Positions 44,010 through 55,282 of a DNA stretch of 64,000 nucleotides are shown here, in pieces. Origin of the DNA: Symmetrospora coprosmae (taxonomy: Eukaryota; Basidiomycota; Cystobasidiomycetes; Symmetrosporaceae); NCBI GenBank assembly GCA_008802785.1, contig VUYT01000013.1, forward strand, positions 372,001 through 436,000, read 5' to 3'. A model generated the notes under the pieces. That model had not been told where the DNA came from. It worked only from the letters and a program-made list of their open reading frames with translations, and ran no database searches. The first letter of the stretch is position 1; the number at the start of each line of letters is the position of its first letter. A program made the position numbers and the translations under genes.

Positions 44010-46611
44010 ATGCGCGTCTCGACAACTTACCGCCAGACCAGCTTCATCTCAGCTACCACGCTCCTTGCTTCCACACTCACTCTATTCACTACCACCCATG
44101 CCGTCCCTCAACGTCCAGTCTCCCATCGCCATGGCGCTCGGGCCGTGCCGGCCTTGTCGATGGAGGCTGTCTACACCACTCAGGTCGAGGATGTCTTGAC
44201 CAAGTCGTACGAATATGTCGTGGTAAGCAGCACAGCTGCGCGGTCTGCAGACGTCAACGCTGCTGACCACAGGTTTGCTTTCCCTCAGGTCGGCGGCGGC
44301 AACGCTGGCTTGGTCGTTGCTGCCAGGTTGGCGGAGGCGAGCCACTCTGTCGTAGTCATCGAGGCTGGCAATTCAGGAGACGATGCCATGGAGAGAATTC
44401 TGCCTCCGGCAATTGCGTGAGTCTTGAGCCATCGCTAGGCTCTGCCTTTGCTGCGTCATCTCTGGTCGGAGCCACTCTGATGCCGTCTCCGCCTGATCGC
44501 AGCTACATCAATGGGATCGCTGGACCTACGTCTGACTATGATTGGCACTTCTACACTGCCAACCAGACCTCCCTCGGCAATCGACCCATATATTGGCCTC
44601 GTGGCAAGCTGCTCGGAGGCAGTTCGGCTGTCAATGGTGTCGTAAGCCCGTCCCTATCGCAGAGGCCCGCACATCAAAGTACGAGTAGCCTCGCGCCCAC
44701 CTGACGCTGCTCTGTCTGTACCGCCAGTACTTGACACGCGCAAGTCGCAAAGAGCACGACGTTTGGGCGGCTCTGAACAACGCCTCCGAGTGGGACTGGG
44801 ACACGATGAACGAGTACTACAAGAAGCACGAATCTTTCGCTGCTCCGACTGCCGAGTTTGCGCAGAGTGCCGGCGGTGTGGCAGTCGATGCCGACGCGCA
44901 CGGTTCCTCGGGACCTGTGCATTACGCCAGGGGAGGGTGAGCGCCTAACACGACCTTCGACCAAATCGAGGGTCAGCTCAGACTGACACGTCTTACTGCA
45001 TCTCCAGCTACCTCTACGCGCAGATCGGTGCCTGGATTCCGACCTGGGCCTCCCTTGGAGTCGGGACGAAAGACCCAGCTGCTGGCGATACCACCGGGGC
45101 CTACCTCAGCACCAGTGCCATCAAGACAGAGTGCGTCACCATCAAGTATCGGTGTGGGCAGTGATCGTGCTGACTATGGTACTGGACGGCCAACAGCGAT
45201 CAAACCCGAAGCTACTCCCGTCCTGCCTACGTGCCTACCAAGAGAAACAACCTTGACATCCTCACCGGCTTTCAGGTTACAAAAGTCAACTTCGAGACTA
45301 CGTCAGCAGGCACCGTGGCTATTGGCATCAGCCTGCAATCCGGGCCCGGCGGAGACACCTACACCCTCATGGCCGGCGAGGAGGTCATTCTCTCAGCAGG
45401 AGTCATCGGCTCGCCTCGTGAGTGGCGTATTTGGCACATTCGTGTACATCGCTGGTGATCTGACAACGTATCGCCCCGCAGACATCCTTCAGCTCTCTGG
45501 CGTCGGCCCTGCGGACCTACTCCAGTCGTACGGAATTCAGGTTGTTCAAGATCTTCCCGGAGTTGGAGCCCACCTTCAGGACCACCTTTCCACCTCTGTC
45601 ACGTTCAGCAGTTTGGCGGATGTCACTGGCGATCTCCTGTACACGGACTCAGGCTTCAACGCGTCGCACTGGGATCTTTGGACATCTGGTCAAGGCAATT
45701 CGTCCGTCTACTCGGCACCCAACAACGCTATCGCATATCTCAACATCACCACATTGATGGGCGAGGCAGGCGCTACCGCCTTTATCGCCTCCTCTCGAGA
45801 TCAGCTCGACGCGTACGTGCAGCAAGAAGGGCTGTCGGGAACAGTCGAGGCAGGCTATCGCACACTCTTTGCTGCCGAGGTACGCGAGTTCCTCGAGGGT
45901 GGAGAGGGAGCAGCAGAGTTCCTCATGACCAATACCGGGTACGGACGAGGTGCGTCCGGCAAGACGACCACGCTGCAGTTCGCCACGCAGCGGCCTTTCT
46001 CGCGAGGAGCCCTGCGGATCACTTCGGCAGATCCCTTCACCATGCCATCCATCAATCCAGGGTACCTCACTCACCCGGCCGACATCGCCATCGTTCGCGA
46101 GGCAATGAAGTATATCCGCAACGTTGCGGCCACGGCGCCGCTCAGCGCGCTTCTTGGCGCAGAGATAGCGCCTGGTGCTCCTGAAGTCAGCACGGATGAG
46201 CAGATCGAGGCTTTCGCAAGGGAGCGGCTGTCGACCGAGTACCACCCTGCGGGATCGTGCTCAATGCTCCCGCTGCAGCTGGGCGGCTGCGTTGACGCGC
46301 AGGCCCGGGTACATGGCATCAGGAACTTGCGAGTCATCGATTCGTCTATCATCCCCGTCTCGATGGCAGCTCACTTGATGTCACCCACATACGCTCTTGC
46401 GGAGCGCGCAGTCGACCTGATCCTCGGCAAGACGACGGCGGCTGGCACGTCGAGTACGGATTCTGCGTCTCCGTCTGCCGGCTCGGACAGCTCCAACGGC
46501 CCTCGGGATGGCGAGAGCAGCGACACTGGAGCATCTCTCCGAGTGAAAAGCAGCTATACATGTGCAGTGATTGCTGCTTTCGCGGCCTCGTTGGCCATCT
46601 TGCAGGTCTGA
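44010..46611 (+). CDS. Secreted GMC-family FAD oxidoreductase, tandem copy 2
   Basis: A paralogue of the preceding gene, sharing long identical runs, for example LDLWTSGQGNSSVYSAPNN-like and TLQFATQRPFSRGA. Signal peptide (SATTLLASTLTLFTTTHAV), FAD site VGGGNAGLVVAARLAEA, signature 1 WPRGKLLGGSSAVNGV, signature 2 IGSPHILQLSGVGPA, catalytic EYHPAGSCSML and SMAAHLMSPTYALAERA. The tail is Ser-rich, then hydrophobic (TCAVIAAFAASLAILQV), again GPI-like. Intron positions match copy 1, except for an additional 66-base intron at 45131-45196 splitting the Asp codon of AIKTDDQTRSY. All catalytic residues are intact, so both copies look active. The two may differ in substrate or in expression. Confidence 0.9.
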
Positions 46612-46867
46612 AGGTGTCGGATAACTCCCAGACAAGGACAATCAGGATCATGCTAGAGTTGTGCCGGCTCTTGTACGGTAGTAGAGTCTATCATCCTTCA
46701 GATGCCATCTCGCAGGTTCATGCGCGCACTCTCTTCGCCAACACTGTTCGCCACCATCTGGGCGCCCGTGCCTGTTTGACGGTGCCTGTGCCCGCACCGG
46801 GCGGACGCGCCGTGCAAGACTGCTTGACCCACTTCGTCACTGCAGAAGCACGCCAGAAAGGAGAAGT

Positions 46868-49586
46868 ATGACAGGCAAGGAGGAGCTCGACACGACCAAG
46901 GAGCCTACTCCAGTGGCAGCTCCCGCATCCGAGTCGCTCAGCCGAGCTCGCAGCAAGGAAGGGCGAGTGCCGCCGCCGCCTCCGCCAGGCGAGCTGGGAG
47001 TCGACGCCGGGATGGGGACAGGAACGGGTGGGTCGTGAGGTTGGACAAGGTGCTCAGAGGTGTCTATTGCTGCTGAACTGTCGGCATGGCGTCCTCAACT
47101 GCGCTTCCTTCTGCACCTCAAACCCGCTCCTCAGCCCGCAAACGGGACCGCGACAGCCAGTTCGGACCCACAACGCCTGGGGTGAGCGAGCACGCATGCG
47201 AGCACGCCCCGCAGCGTGCAGAGACGGCGCTGACGGTGCTCTACTTCGTTCCTGTCAATCTTCACACTCGCCTTTCTGTCTTGCTCCGCTCCCGCGCAAT
47301 GTCATGACAACGACGCCGCACCGGCTCACCCGACCCGCTGGTCTGTCCTGTCCCGTCCTGGGCCACATCGTCAATTACGTCCGCGCTCGACTGGCTTCGG
47401 CCCACGCGCACTCCCGGCACAGGGAGAGGAGACTGGCTTCCGTACGCTCGCTGAGGGAGCCGACACGGCTTCTACTGGATCCGCCGCTCACGCCGCAAAG
47501 AAGAAGTGAGTACAGGCCCAGGTTTAGGCCTGATTAGCGTTGGCACACGCACGAATGCTGAGCAGGCCCTAATTTACATACAGTCGAATCATTTCGCGAG
47601 ACAACTCGCTCGCAGACGTGTCTGGTACCAAAGCTGCACAGGCCGAGCCTTTCCGCTCAGAGGACGAAGACCTGGAGACGACTCCGCCTGGAACGCCAGT
47701 ATTGCCTTCGGCAGGTGGGAAGAGCTCCATCCCCGCTTCCCCGGCAGTCAAGGGCGGCAAACTGCCTTTCGCTCGTGACACTCCCCCTGGCACACCACCG
47801 CAGAACTCGCGCAATTTGCCAGGCGGCCCGGAGACAAACAGGGTCAAGGAGATGCGAGAGCGTGTGCAGGAGATGACCACGGACGAGGCGGAGCGCCTGA
47901 ACAGTGGCAATACGAGCGGCAACATCTCCTCGGCCGCGTCTGCGTCAGCGCCCTCCCCACCTACCGAAGATGTGCAGGCAGAAATAGCGGACCTTCCCGA
48001 ATCTGCTGCCGCTGCCGAGGGCGACCCAGAGTTCAAGGGGCACCTCGATGGTGATGTCATTATCCAGGAACCCGAGCCAGTTTTCACCAGTACTGGCTCG
48101 GCATCGTCGAAGACCGCTATTCCTCAGCTCAATACGTCCTCCTCGTTCCCGTTGACGGCACCAGCCGTCGCCGCCCTAAGCCGCGCTTCGTCGTCCCTCA
48201 TACCACCGCCCTCGCCAGCGTCGTCAGTACGCGCTGAGACAGGCAGCAATGCCGGCGACAGTGACTACCTCATGAACGATTTCCCGGCGTCAATGCGACC
48301 TGGGCCCAGCAGGATGTCATCCGTCTCGAGCATGAGGAGCGTTGTCAACACCGGTGGTTTCCTTCACAGCGCATTGCCTCCGAGGGTTGGGTCCGGTGTA
48401 GACTCGTTCTCGGATGCACTGTCGGACGTGAGCACCGATGTCATTCCGCCCGAGACGCCGAGACCTGCCATACCCGACCAGGACGACGCGATTGCACCTG
48501 CTCCTCCCACTCCTTTGGGGGCCACTACAAGCTCCTCAGCTGCACAGGCAAGTAACGGCTCGACTTCTCCTACAGCCTCCACCGGGCCTGCCTCATCACT
48601 AGTGGAGACGGAAGCCAGCCAGTCGTCATCGAACCAGACCGCCGGTGCAGCACAAGGCACGGGCGGCGTACAGGCCAACTTCGGCCGCTCTACGCCAGCT
48701 TTCTCTGCAACTTCATCGTCTGCTGCGCCGACCAAGCCTTTCGTCAATCCGTTTTCGTCCTTTGGTTCTGCTGCATCGTCTCCCTTCGCCTCTTCGTCAA
48801 AGCCAGCCGCTATCGGCTCGGCGGCTTCATCTATCGCTGGAGCGGGGACAGGCGGTAGCTCTGGTAGTGCAAAGCCGTTTGGGACCAGCTCCTTCGGCGC
48901 CTTTGGCTCGGGCTCCGCCAGTCCGTTTGCAAGCCAGGCTGGCAAGAGGTCTGCGCTGGGCAAGTCAGAGCTGGGAACCACGGCAGCAGACAGGGATGAT
49001 GACGACGAGGAGGAGGATAAGGATGCAGTGGAGCAGGATGGAAGTCTGGAGGCCGAGAAGGAGAGCGGGAAGGTCTTTTCGACGACCAGCGAGGTGGCCA
49101 TGGTCACAGGCGAGGAGGACGAATCGACGCAGTACCAGAGCGCAAGGGCAAAGCTGTTCGTGATGGACGGCTCAGAATGGAAGGAGAGAGGAGTAGGCAC
49201 ACTGCGCCTGAACACCAAGACTGATGTCGCGGACGACCGTCTGTCCGTTCGAATGGGTGAGCCCGCGTGACCCTCCTCCGCTTTAGTTGAGGGAGCGACT
49301 GACGTCCGCCATGTTGACGCCCGGCTCTCCAGTTATGCGTTCCGACGCGGTTCACCGCCTCATACTCAACGTATCGCTTTTCCCGGACATGTCAGTCACG
49401 CTGGCCCAGGACAAGTTCATACGCTTCTCCGCTTTCGAGGATGGCAAGCCCCGACACTACACCGTACGGACTGGTAATCCGACCCAAGGAAGAGAGCTGC
49501 ACCAGCAGATCGTCGATGCCATCAGCATGCTACCAAAGGCTAGACAGAGCGCCAGTCCCGCCCCGCGCGCCAATGCCGAGGTGTAG
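46868..49586 (+). CDS. Ran-binding protein, RanBP3/Yrb2-like
   Basis: A nuclear Ran-GTP-binding protein that assists Crm1-dependent export. The C-terminal RanBD1 domain is clear: YQSARAKLFVMDGSEWKERG, VGTLRLNTK, RLSVRM|VMRSDAVHRLILNV and DKFIRFSAFEDGK. The middle carries FG/SPF dipeptides (FVNPFSSFGSAASSPFASSS, KPFGTSSFGAFGS). N-terminal elements typical of Yrb2/RanBP3 are restored by splicing: ARKRDRDSQFGPTTPG, then KKNRIISRDNSLADVSGT. The start at 46868 (TGKEELDTTKEP) joins at a donor after GTGT to ARKRDRD in frame. An ATG at 47086 sits in the intron by this model. Last intron about 49256-49332. The gene starts 257 bases after GMC copy 2. Confidence 0.88.
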
Positions 49587-50102
49587 ATGCCCTCGCTCGC
49601 AGTATCGACTGAATACAAGGCAGAGAGGCCTTGCCTTTGGCTGAGGCAGGCGGTACGAGCCAGACCCAATGAGTTAGATCACGCCATTACTGCCACTGCA
49701 CTTGCAAAAGGAAAGCCGTTGTAACCGACCTGCGTCACCCTAGCCCGAGCAAACGCCATGCATGGTTCAGTATAGCCAACACGATTGCCAATGAATCGGC
49801 CAGAACGAGTGTGATTGACAGTCAGAGGCCACTATCAACGTATGGTACATCTCCAAAGCAACTGCATGCAATAACGCGACACTGCAATAGTGTCCCTATG
49901 GGCGACCGCACGACCCCCTACGAAGCTTGAATATTCCCACTGCTATAGTCTAGATTAACGAAGGATCAGAGTCCGCGTCGCAGACGAACCGGTATGGGGA
50001 GAAGCATGAAAGGAAGGGGATTAAGCCCGGAAGACGCTGCAACGGGGAAGCAGAATCAGCTCCGTTCTATACACGTCCGGGGTATGAGGATGACGGCTAG
50101 AC
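49587..50102. other. Convergent intergenic stretch
   Basis: About 515 bases between the Ran-binding gene (+) and the first cysteine-rich gene (-). AT-richer than its surroundings, with no gene seen. Probably two 3' untranslated regions. Confidence 0.4.
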
Positions 50103-51347
50103 TCACTTCAACGGGGCAGGCTTGCCGGAAAGCCTCTTAACAATGTCCTCCCTCTTGGCCTGCCTGGCTTGGAGCTGCTCCCCCTTGCGCCCGCCGGACA
50201 GGCTCCTTCGCCCTGCAGCAGGACTGATAGAGCCAGCAGAAGGAGCGAGAAGGCACTTGGCGCCGTTGAAGATGTGGCCAGCCGGGCAATTGGCGCAGCC
50301 GCATCGACCACCGTTGCAGGTTGGGTACTGGTTCCTTTCGCACCTCCCGCAAGGAGTAACCTACGTTGCGTTTGAGAAAGCAGCGTAAGTACCTCGGAAC
50401 TGCTTGCGCTAGTCAATAGTCAGGACAGAGTGCACTCACAGACTTGGGCCTAAGGTCAACATCGAGTCTGACGATGTCGTTAAGCAGGCCGTTGAACAGC
50501 TCGAGGGTGGTACCGACTGCAGCGGTGACCTGAGCGTACGCCCGGATGTCGGCAATGGCGGCGGCTCGGATGCTAGCCAGGTCGAGATTTCCTGCGGACC
50601 AAGCAGAGGCGCTTCTTCGTCAGCAGAAAGACTGGCTGGCTGACTGTCTAGCGGGTGTGGACTCACCAATGTTGACTGCCGCATTGGCGCACAGACAGAC
50701 TTCCAGATCGACCTCGATGCTTGCCTGCAGAGGGAGCACGCTGTCCACGAGGTCGGTCAAGCCAGGGACAAGATTGGTAACCCCGCCGATGATTGAGCCC
50801 AGGCCCGAGCCAGGGCTTGGGGCGCGCTTCTCCTGCTCGTGTACCGTCATGCCGGTCTCTACTGCAGCTCGCTTGAACACTTCAGCTGCATTTTCTGGCA
50901 GCGCTCTCTTTGTCGGATCGTCATTGTTGCCGAGCAGGTCCAGAGTGAGGCTGTAATTGTAGTGAAAATGAGAGACTCCAGGCTCAGTATGGACGTCGAG
51001 TGATGGCTCTCGGAGTGGGACCACTCACGTGGCGATCTCGTGAAGCTTGACTACAACGATAGCATTGACATCGAGGGTGTTACCCTCCGTTGGAGCAGGA
51101 CAGGTTTGCGACAAACTGGGTCAGGACAGGAAGAGTCAGTTGAGTACTTCCACCAGGCACACCCTTTCCAAATGGTCGGTCCATGGAACACTCACAGTAG
51201 GACTCGAGCGGCAAGCTCGATCTTTGTCTCTCGCTTCTCGAGCGGGCTGATGGGCGCTGCGTATACACCAGAGCTCTGTGGGCTAGAGCCGAGAAGAGCA
51301 CCAAGAAGGCCAGCGGAGAGTACGGTGAATCCGAGACGAGAGAGCAT
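50103..51347 (-). CDS. Secreted cysteine-rich protein with dibasic sites, paralogue A
   Basis: Not a family I can name. Signal peptide from ATG 51347 (SRLGFTVLSAGLLGALLGSS). After splicing it has VNAIVVVKLHEIAT, a segment with three KR sites (PTKRALPE, VFKRAAVE, EKRAPSPG) plus one near the N-terminus (LEKRETKIE), then SIEVDLEVCLCANAAVNI, and a cysteine cluster CGRCERNQYPTCNGGRCGC followed by ANCPAGHIFNGAKC. The tail is basic (GRRSLSGGRKG, KREDIVKR). The KR sites are typical of Kex2 processing in the Golgi. Paralogue B shares VCLC, GG.CGC..CPAG and the basic tail. Exon joins use GT..AG sites; exon 3 begins after ATTACAG with LTLDLLGNN. A candidate effector or peptide precursor, by inference only. 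Confidence 0.7.
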
Positions 51348-52664
51348 CTTGGCGGACTCGTGACGCTGAGGCGATGTGAGCTGCGACGGCGGAGATGCTG
51401 TACCGCGAGATGGTTCCTAATCTCAGAAAGACGGAGCGCCTCGACGAATAGTGAAGAGGCTACGAGCGAGGTACGGTGCCTGACTCTCGCCGACGAGGAT
51501 GAGGGGCGATATCGATCCGGGCTGGCTGAAATGAGCGGTGAGCCGGGCGGGATGACGATAGAGTCGGAGGGTGACAGAGGTCCGAAGGAGAGGAAGCCCG
51601 AAGACTGGATGCAGCAGAAGCAGGTAGGTGGGTGATAAGCGGCGCGAAGAGCCGGTGCAGGTGGTTGAGAGGGCCGAAGCGATGGGGGAGATTGGGATGG
51701 GAAGAGAGGAAGGAAGAGGGACAGGGAAAGAGCAGCCAGCTTTTGAGGACACCCGAGCAGAGCACATTGGGGCTGTGGACGTTCATGGGGACATTCTCTC
51801 GAACCCCGCGACCCCCTGTCGGAGATGGCCAGGGGTCGGGCGATGTCCCTCCCCACACGGCAGCGACATCGGACCAAGGGGTGGACGAGCGCAACCACCC
51901 GAAGAATGGCATTCTTTGGCCCCGGCATCTATCAATGCTCGCTCGGCAGCATCGCAGCACATCGTCGCCCTGGGCACGACAGTTGCTGTGCCCGCCTCCG
52001 CCTTCAGAGCATGCTTCGGCTGTCAGCTGGGCCGCCGTCAGCTTTTCGGGGACCTTGAGCGCCTGCAGTCGACAACCTCGCGGAGTGAGGCTGATAGGCA
52101 ACGAGTATCCAGCAGGGTCCATCTAGGCCGCAACAGCCCGTTGAGCGTCGTGTCACTTGCGCAGAGGTGATTTCTGTATGCGTCGGATGATTCCCGGACC
52201 GTGAGATGCCTTTAATTTGACGCGAGCTTCAATTTGAAGTTGCCAGCTTCCAGCACTGGCGGCCAGTGTGTTCAAGTGGATGGATACCGTTCTGACTGCA
52301 CATGGTCCTGTATAGTCCACTTTCGTCATCTGCGATCATGCGGCTCACACGTACAAATCCTATATAGTCGGGCTGTTGGGACCACGGCAGGACCGACTCG
52401 AGAGCAGCTGAACGATGTCCTCGTCATGGCAGGAAGCAGCATTGGCAGAAAAAGCCCTAGAAGTCCACTGTAACCAAGTATGATACAGAAATGGTGTGCG
52501 AGAAGAAACTTGAAGTCTATCTAGAGAGTGTGCGCATCGCTTCCGGGCCACAAAGGCTGGCTGCGGGCGTGCCTATAGCTGCTTTCGAGAGCAGTGTCCG
52601 TCGCTTGACTGGCCAACATCAGTTGGGAGCACTGGCTGCTGCTCCTCCTCCTCTTTCGGATCGC
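51348..52664. other. Region between the two cysteine-rich genes
   Basis: About 1.3 kb. Open frames on both strands here are low-complexity and unconserved by eye. It should include the promoter of paralogue A (minus strand, just above 51347). TATA-like words occur around 52310-52370 (TGTATAG, CTATATAG). Confidence 0.4.
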
Positions 52665-53612
52665 TTACTCCTTCTGCACTGGGAGCTTGACCTTCATGCG
52701 CTGAACAACCTCGGATCGCTTTGCCTGTCGGAGCTGGGTAGCCTTCTCGGCAGGGCTGTCGATAAGGCTCCTGCGGCGCGCACGGGGAGAGGGAGCAAGT
52801 TCACAGACTCCCGTAGCGGCATTGTAGGTCTGGCCTGCCGGGCAAGGGATGCAGCCGCACTGGCCTCCCGAGCATGTAGGCTGCGAAGTAGACGGGCATG
52901 CGCATACATCTTGCTAGGAGATCGCAGAAGAAGGTAGGTGCACGTCAGCATGTCGTACCGCTGAAGAGTCGCAACATCTGAGTAAATTCTACTCACAGCA
53001 GTCGGGGTCAGCGAGAGTGCGATGTTGGGAGTAGCACCAAGGACGGTGTTGAGGGCCCCCAGAGCGGCGCTGGTGCTGGCGATGGCCGCAACGGCCGGGC
53101 GCAGATCGGCGATGGCGGCCGCATTGACCAAAGTCGGAAGGTTCCCTCCGTTAAGGGTGACTCCAGCCTGGATACAGAGGCAGACCCGGACAGATGCGCT
53201 CAGGGAAGCAACCACGCTGGTGGTTTGCTGCGTGCAGGGAAGGAGAGGCGGAACCGCAGGCACGGTGACCGTGTTTGAGCCGGAGACGCTGAGGAGTCAT
53301 ATCGTCGTTAAGTCAGTGTGCGAACAGAGAATTGCACCTAAATTCTCGGTACTCACGCAGCAACTTCGTTGAGCGAAACGGCAGCAAAGACGCGCGCGGT
53401 AGTCCCACTGGCCGAGCAGGTGGAATCACCTCTGTGGTGCAGGACTTTCAGCAGGGCGCCTCAGTTGAAACACTAGGAAAGACTCACGCTAGCACACGAG
53501 CTCCAAGGTTGACATTGCCGGCGTTCAGGCTGATCGGCAAGAGCTGGGTACACTGCTGCGCGACGGCAGTGGACGCAGCCAAAGCAACGAGCGAAACGAG
53601 CTTGATGAACAT
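52665..53612 (-). CDS. Secreted cysteine-rich protein, paralogue B
   Basis: Signal peptide from ATG 53612 (IKLVSLVALAASTAVAQQC) with a likely cleavage after AVA. Then LPISLNAGNVNLGARVLA, PAVPPLLPCTQQTTSVVASL, SVRVCLCIQAGVTLN, an Ala-rich helical stretch (AAIADLRPAVAAIASTSAA), and the cluster VCACPSTSQPTCSGGQCGC, then IPCPAGQTYNAATGVCE. The tail is ARRRSLIDSP..KRSEVVQRM ending at 52665. Order and cysteine spacing mirror paralogue A, about 1.3 kb away on the same strand, so this is a tandem duplicate that has diverged. It lacks the KR-rich segment of paralogue A. Function unknown; probably secreted. Confidence 0.72.
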
Positions 53613-55090
53613 CGCAAGGGTAGATGAAGATGTATGGTGGGATGGCGCAATGACACAGCCGAACTTGGACGAAGCCGAGTAAGGAGGAGGAGCAGGTGAG
53701 GCTGGTAGGGAAGGTGAACGGATGTCGAGCTACTTGTGAGGAGAGGAAGAGAGAAGAGAGAAGGGCTTCCAGGAGATTTCGAACTCTTGTAGTGCGGCGC
53801 TGGAGGCCTTGGGCTCGCACACACTGAGGCCATATTCCGGTCACCCGATTCGCTCTATACTTCAGGAGAACAAGGTGCAAGACATCCCAGGGCGAGACAG
53901 TGTCTTGCCGCAATGCGGACTCCTTATACGTCAGCGCAAGATTTGACTACGTTAGGGCATCTGCGTAGCCGGAGGTCGGACGTCTTCACAACACCCCTGG
54001 CGGGACCAAAGCAGGCGGGCGTCCTCAGGGGCTACGGGAAGTGGGCTGCGAAGAGCGCAGGGAGCGTCTGCCGGACCGATAATCTTGTTTACTTGGCTTT
54101 CCAGTGCCCGTAGCTCCTGGAGCCCTTCATCGTCCGAGTTCTTTGTCCTCGCAGGTGCCAGTCGGGAAGCTGGCGGGAGACACCGTCACCCTAGGCCGTC
54201 AGGTGCGGGCTGCAGGTATGGTGGTCTTGTGGGCAGGAGGTCATTGTCCAGAGAATCCCGTGCGGGAACTGTCAGTTGTGGAGTCGGCCCACTGGCACTT
54301 CAGCACCTCGAAAGGTCTGCAGACTCCTCTCAGTCAGGTTCCGTCGGACGTCGGCTAGATGAAGGGCCTGTCAGCAATAGACGATAGCGCCTGCCCCTGC
54401 GTCCTAGGCGGGTCTCTCGGATGAAGGGCCGTTATCGCTTCTGCCGTAGAGTTGCTCCCCACCGCTGCAGTGCATATGCCGTTATGCAGCTAAGCAGACC
54501 CGCTCGACGCGTCCTCGTCTAGATCTCCTGAAAGCCCGCATCGACATCTCGGCTGACCTCCGGGCTTCCGCATTCGGAAGTCGAGCTCGAAGGAAGGCGA
54601 CAGGGGCTTGCCCTTTCGGTGCATGAAGCTCTGATAGCGACCGGTACCGCGAGCCGTTCTTCTCAGGGCCGCTGCACCTTTGTCAGGTCGTCCGACCCGC
54701 AAGCCGGGGAACGTCCGCCTGGCAGGTCAGGCCTCGTCAGGCTCTTCAGCGGCAGCCTCACAAGGCTTTCACAGCACAGGTCACCGATCTCACCTGCCCA
54801 CACGTCAGTATGCCCTTACGTGCCGCAGGGTACAGCCTCCGTCAGATCGGAAGTTACTTGTGTGCAGGTCACCCACCGTTATCAGGTGGAGTCAGGGAAA
54901 AGTCAAGGCCCGGAAAGAAGGCCAATGGGGCAATGTGACGAGCCGACTCGGAGTTGGGACAACTGGACGTCACAGGCTTCGCGGATATTACGTCTACGTT
55001 GCTCAATCATGCTATAGATGACGAACCTGGAGCGCTCTCTGCATTGCGCGCTTTGTTGGCGGTCCCTGTAGCTTGCGATGCCTTCTTGCT
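53613..55090. other. Intergenic stretch of about 1.5 kb
   Basis: Upstream of paralogue B and downstream of the F-box-like gene remnant. I see no conserved coding pattern. The word ATGAAGGGCC occurs twice (near 54360 and 54421), too short to call a repeat element. Confidence 0.4.
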
Positions 55091-55262
55091 AAGCTTTGCG
55101 CGTTGGAGGGGAGGAGATCACTGGAGGAGAGAAGGACACTGCGGACTGGGCGCAGTGACATAGCAGCCGGCACAAAGCGCTTTGCCATGCTAACGCTGAC
55201 GCCAGCATCCGTTGTGATGATGGTAGAGAAGCGCCTTCGGACAGTGCACGAGCTCGCCATAA
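55091..55262 (-). pseudogene. Duplicated 3' fragment of the neighbouring F-box-like gene
   Basis: The minus strand reads RFSTIITTDAGVSVSMAKRF then VPAAMSLRPV, which aligns with RFLSVITTDPGISLAQAKRF and LPVVRSLHV at the C-terminus of the gene just upstream (55283-57183). Nucleotide similarity is evident (ATCATCAC.ACGGAT.CTGGC.TCAG in both). Only the last 40-50 codons are recognisable and there is no start region, so it is a non-functional partial tandem duplicate. It could instead be the last exon of a vanished second gene copy. Confidence 0.65.
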
Positions 55263-55282
55263 TCGATAGACCCCAAACTTAC

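Noticed and set aside
21724-46611. P450 plus GMC oxidoreductases as a secondary-metabolite cluster
   Set aside because: They are 17 kb apart with conserved housekeeping genes between them, and no backbone synthase is present.
12031-49586. NTF2, NUP133 and a RanBP3/Yrb2-like gene as a nuclear-transport cluster
   Set aside because: The genes are far apart and interleaved with unrelated housekeeping genes; probably chance.
51628-52170. Plus-strand frame of 180 codons between the cysteine-rich genes
   Set aside because: Low-complexity composition, overlaps other equally long frames, and no conserved pattern or splice context.
53763-53840. tRNA-like TTCGAA context on the minus strand
   Set aside because: The acceptor and T stems do not pair and no cloverleaf could be built.
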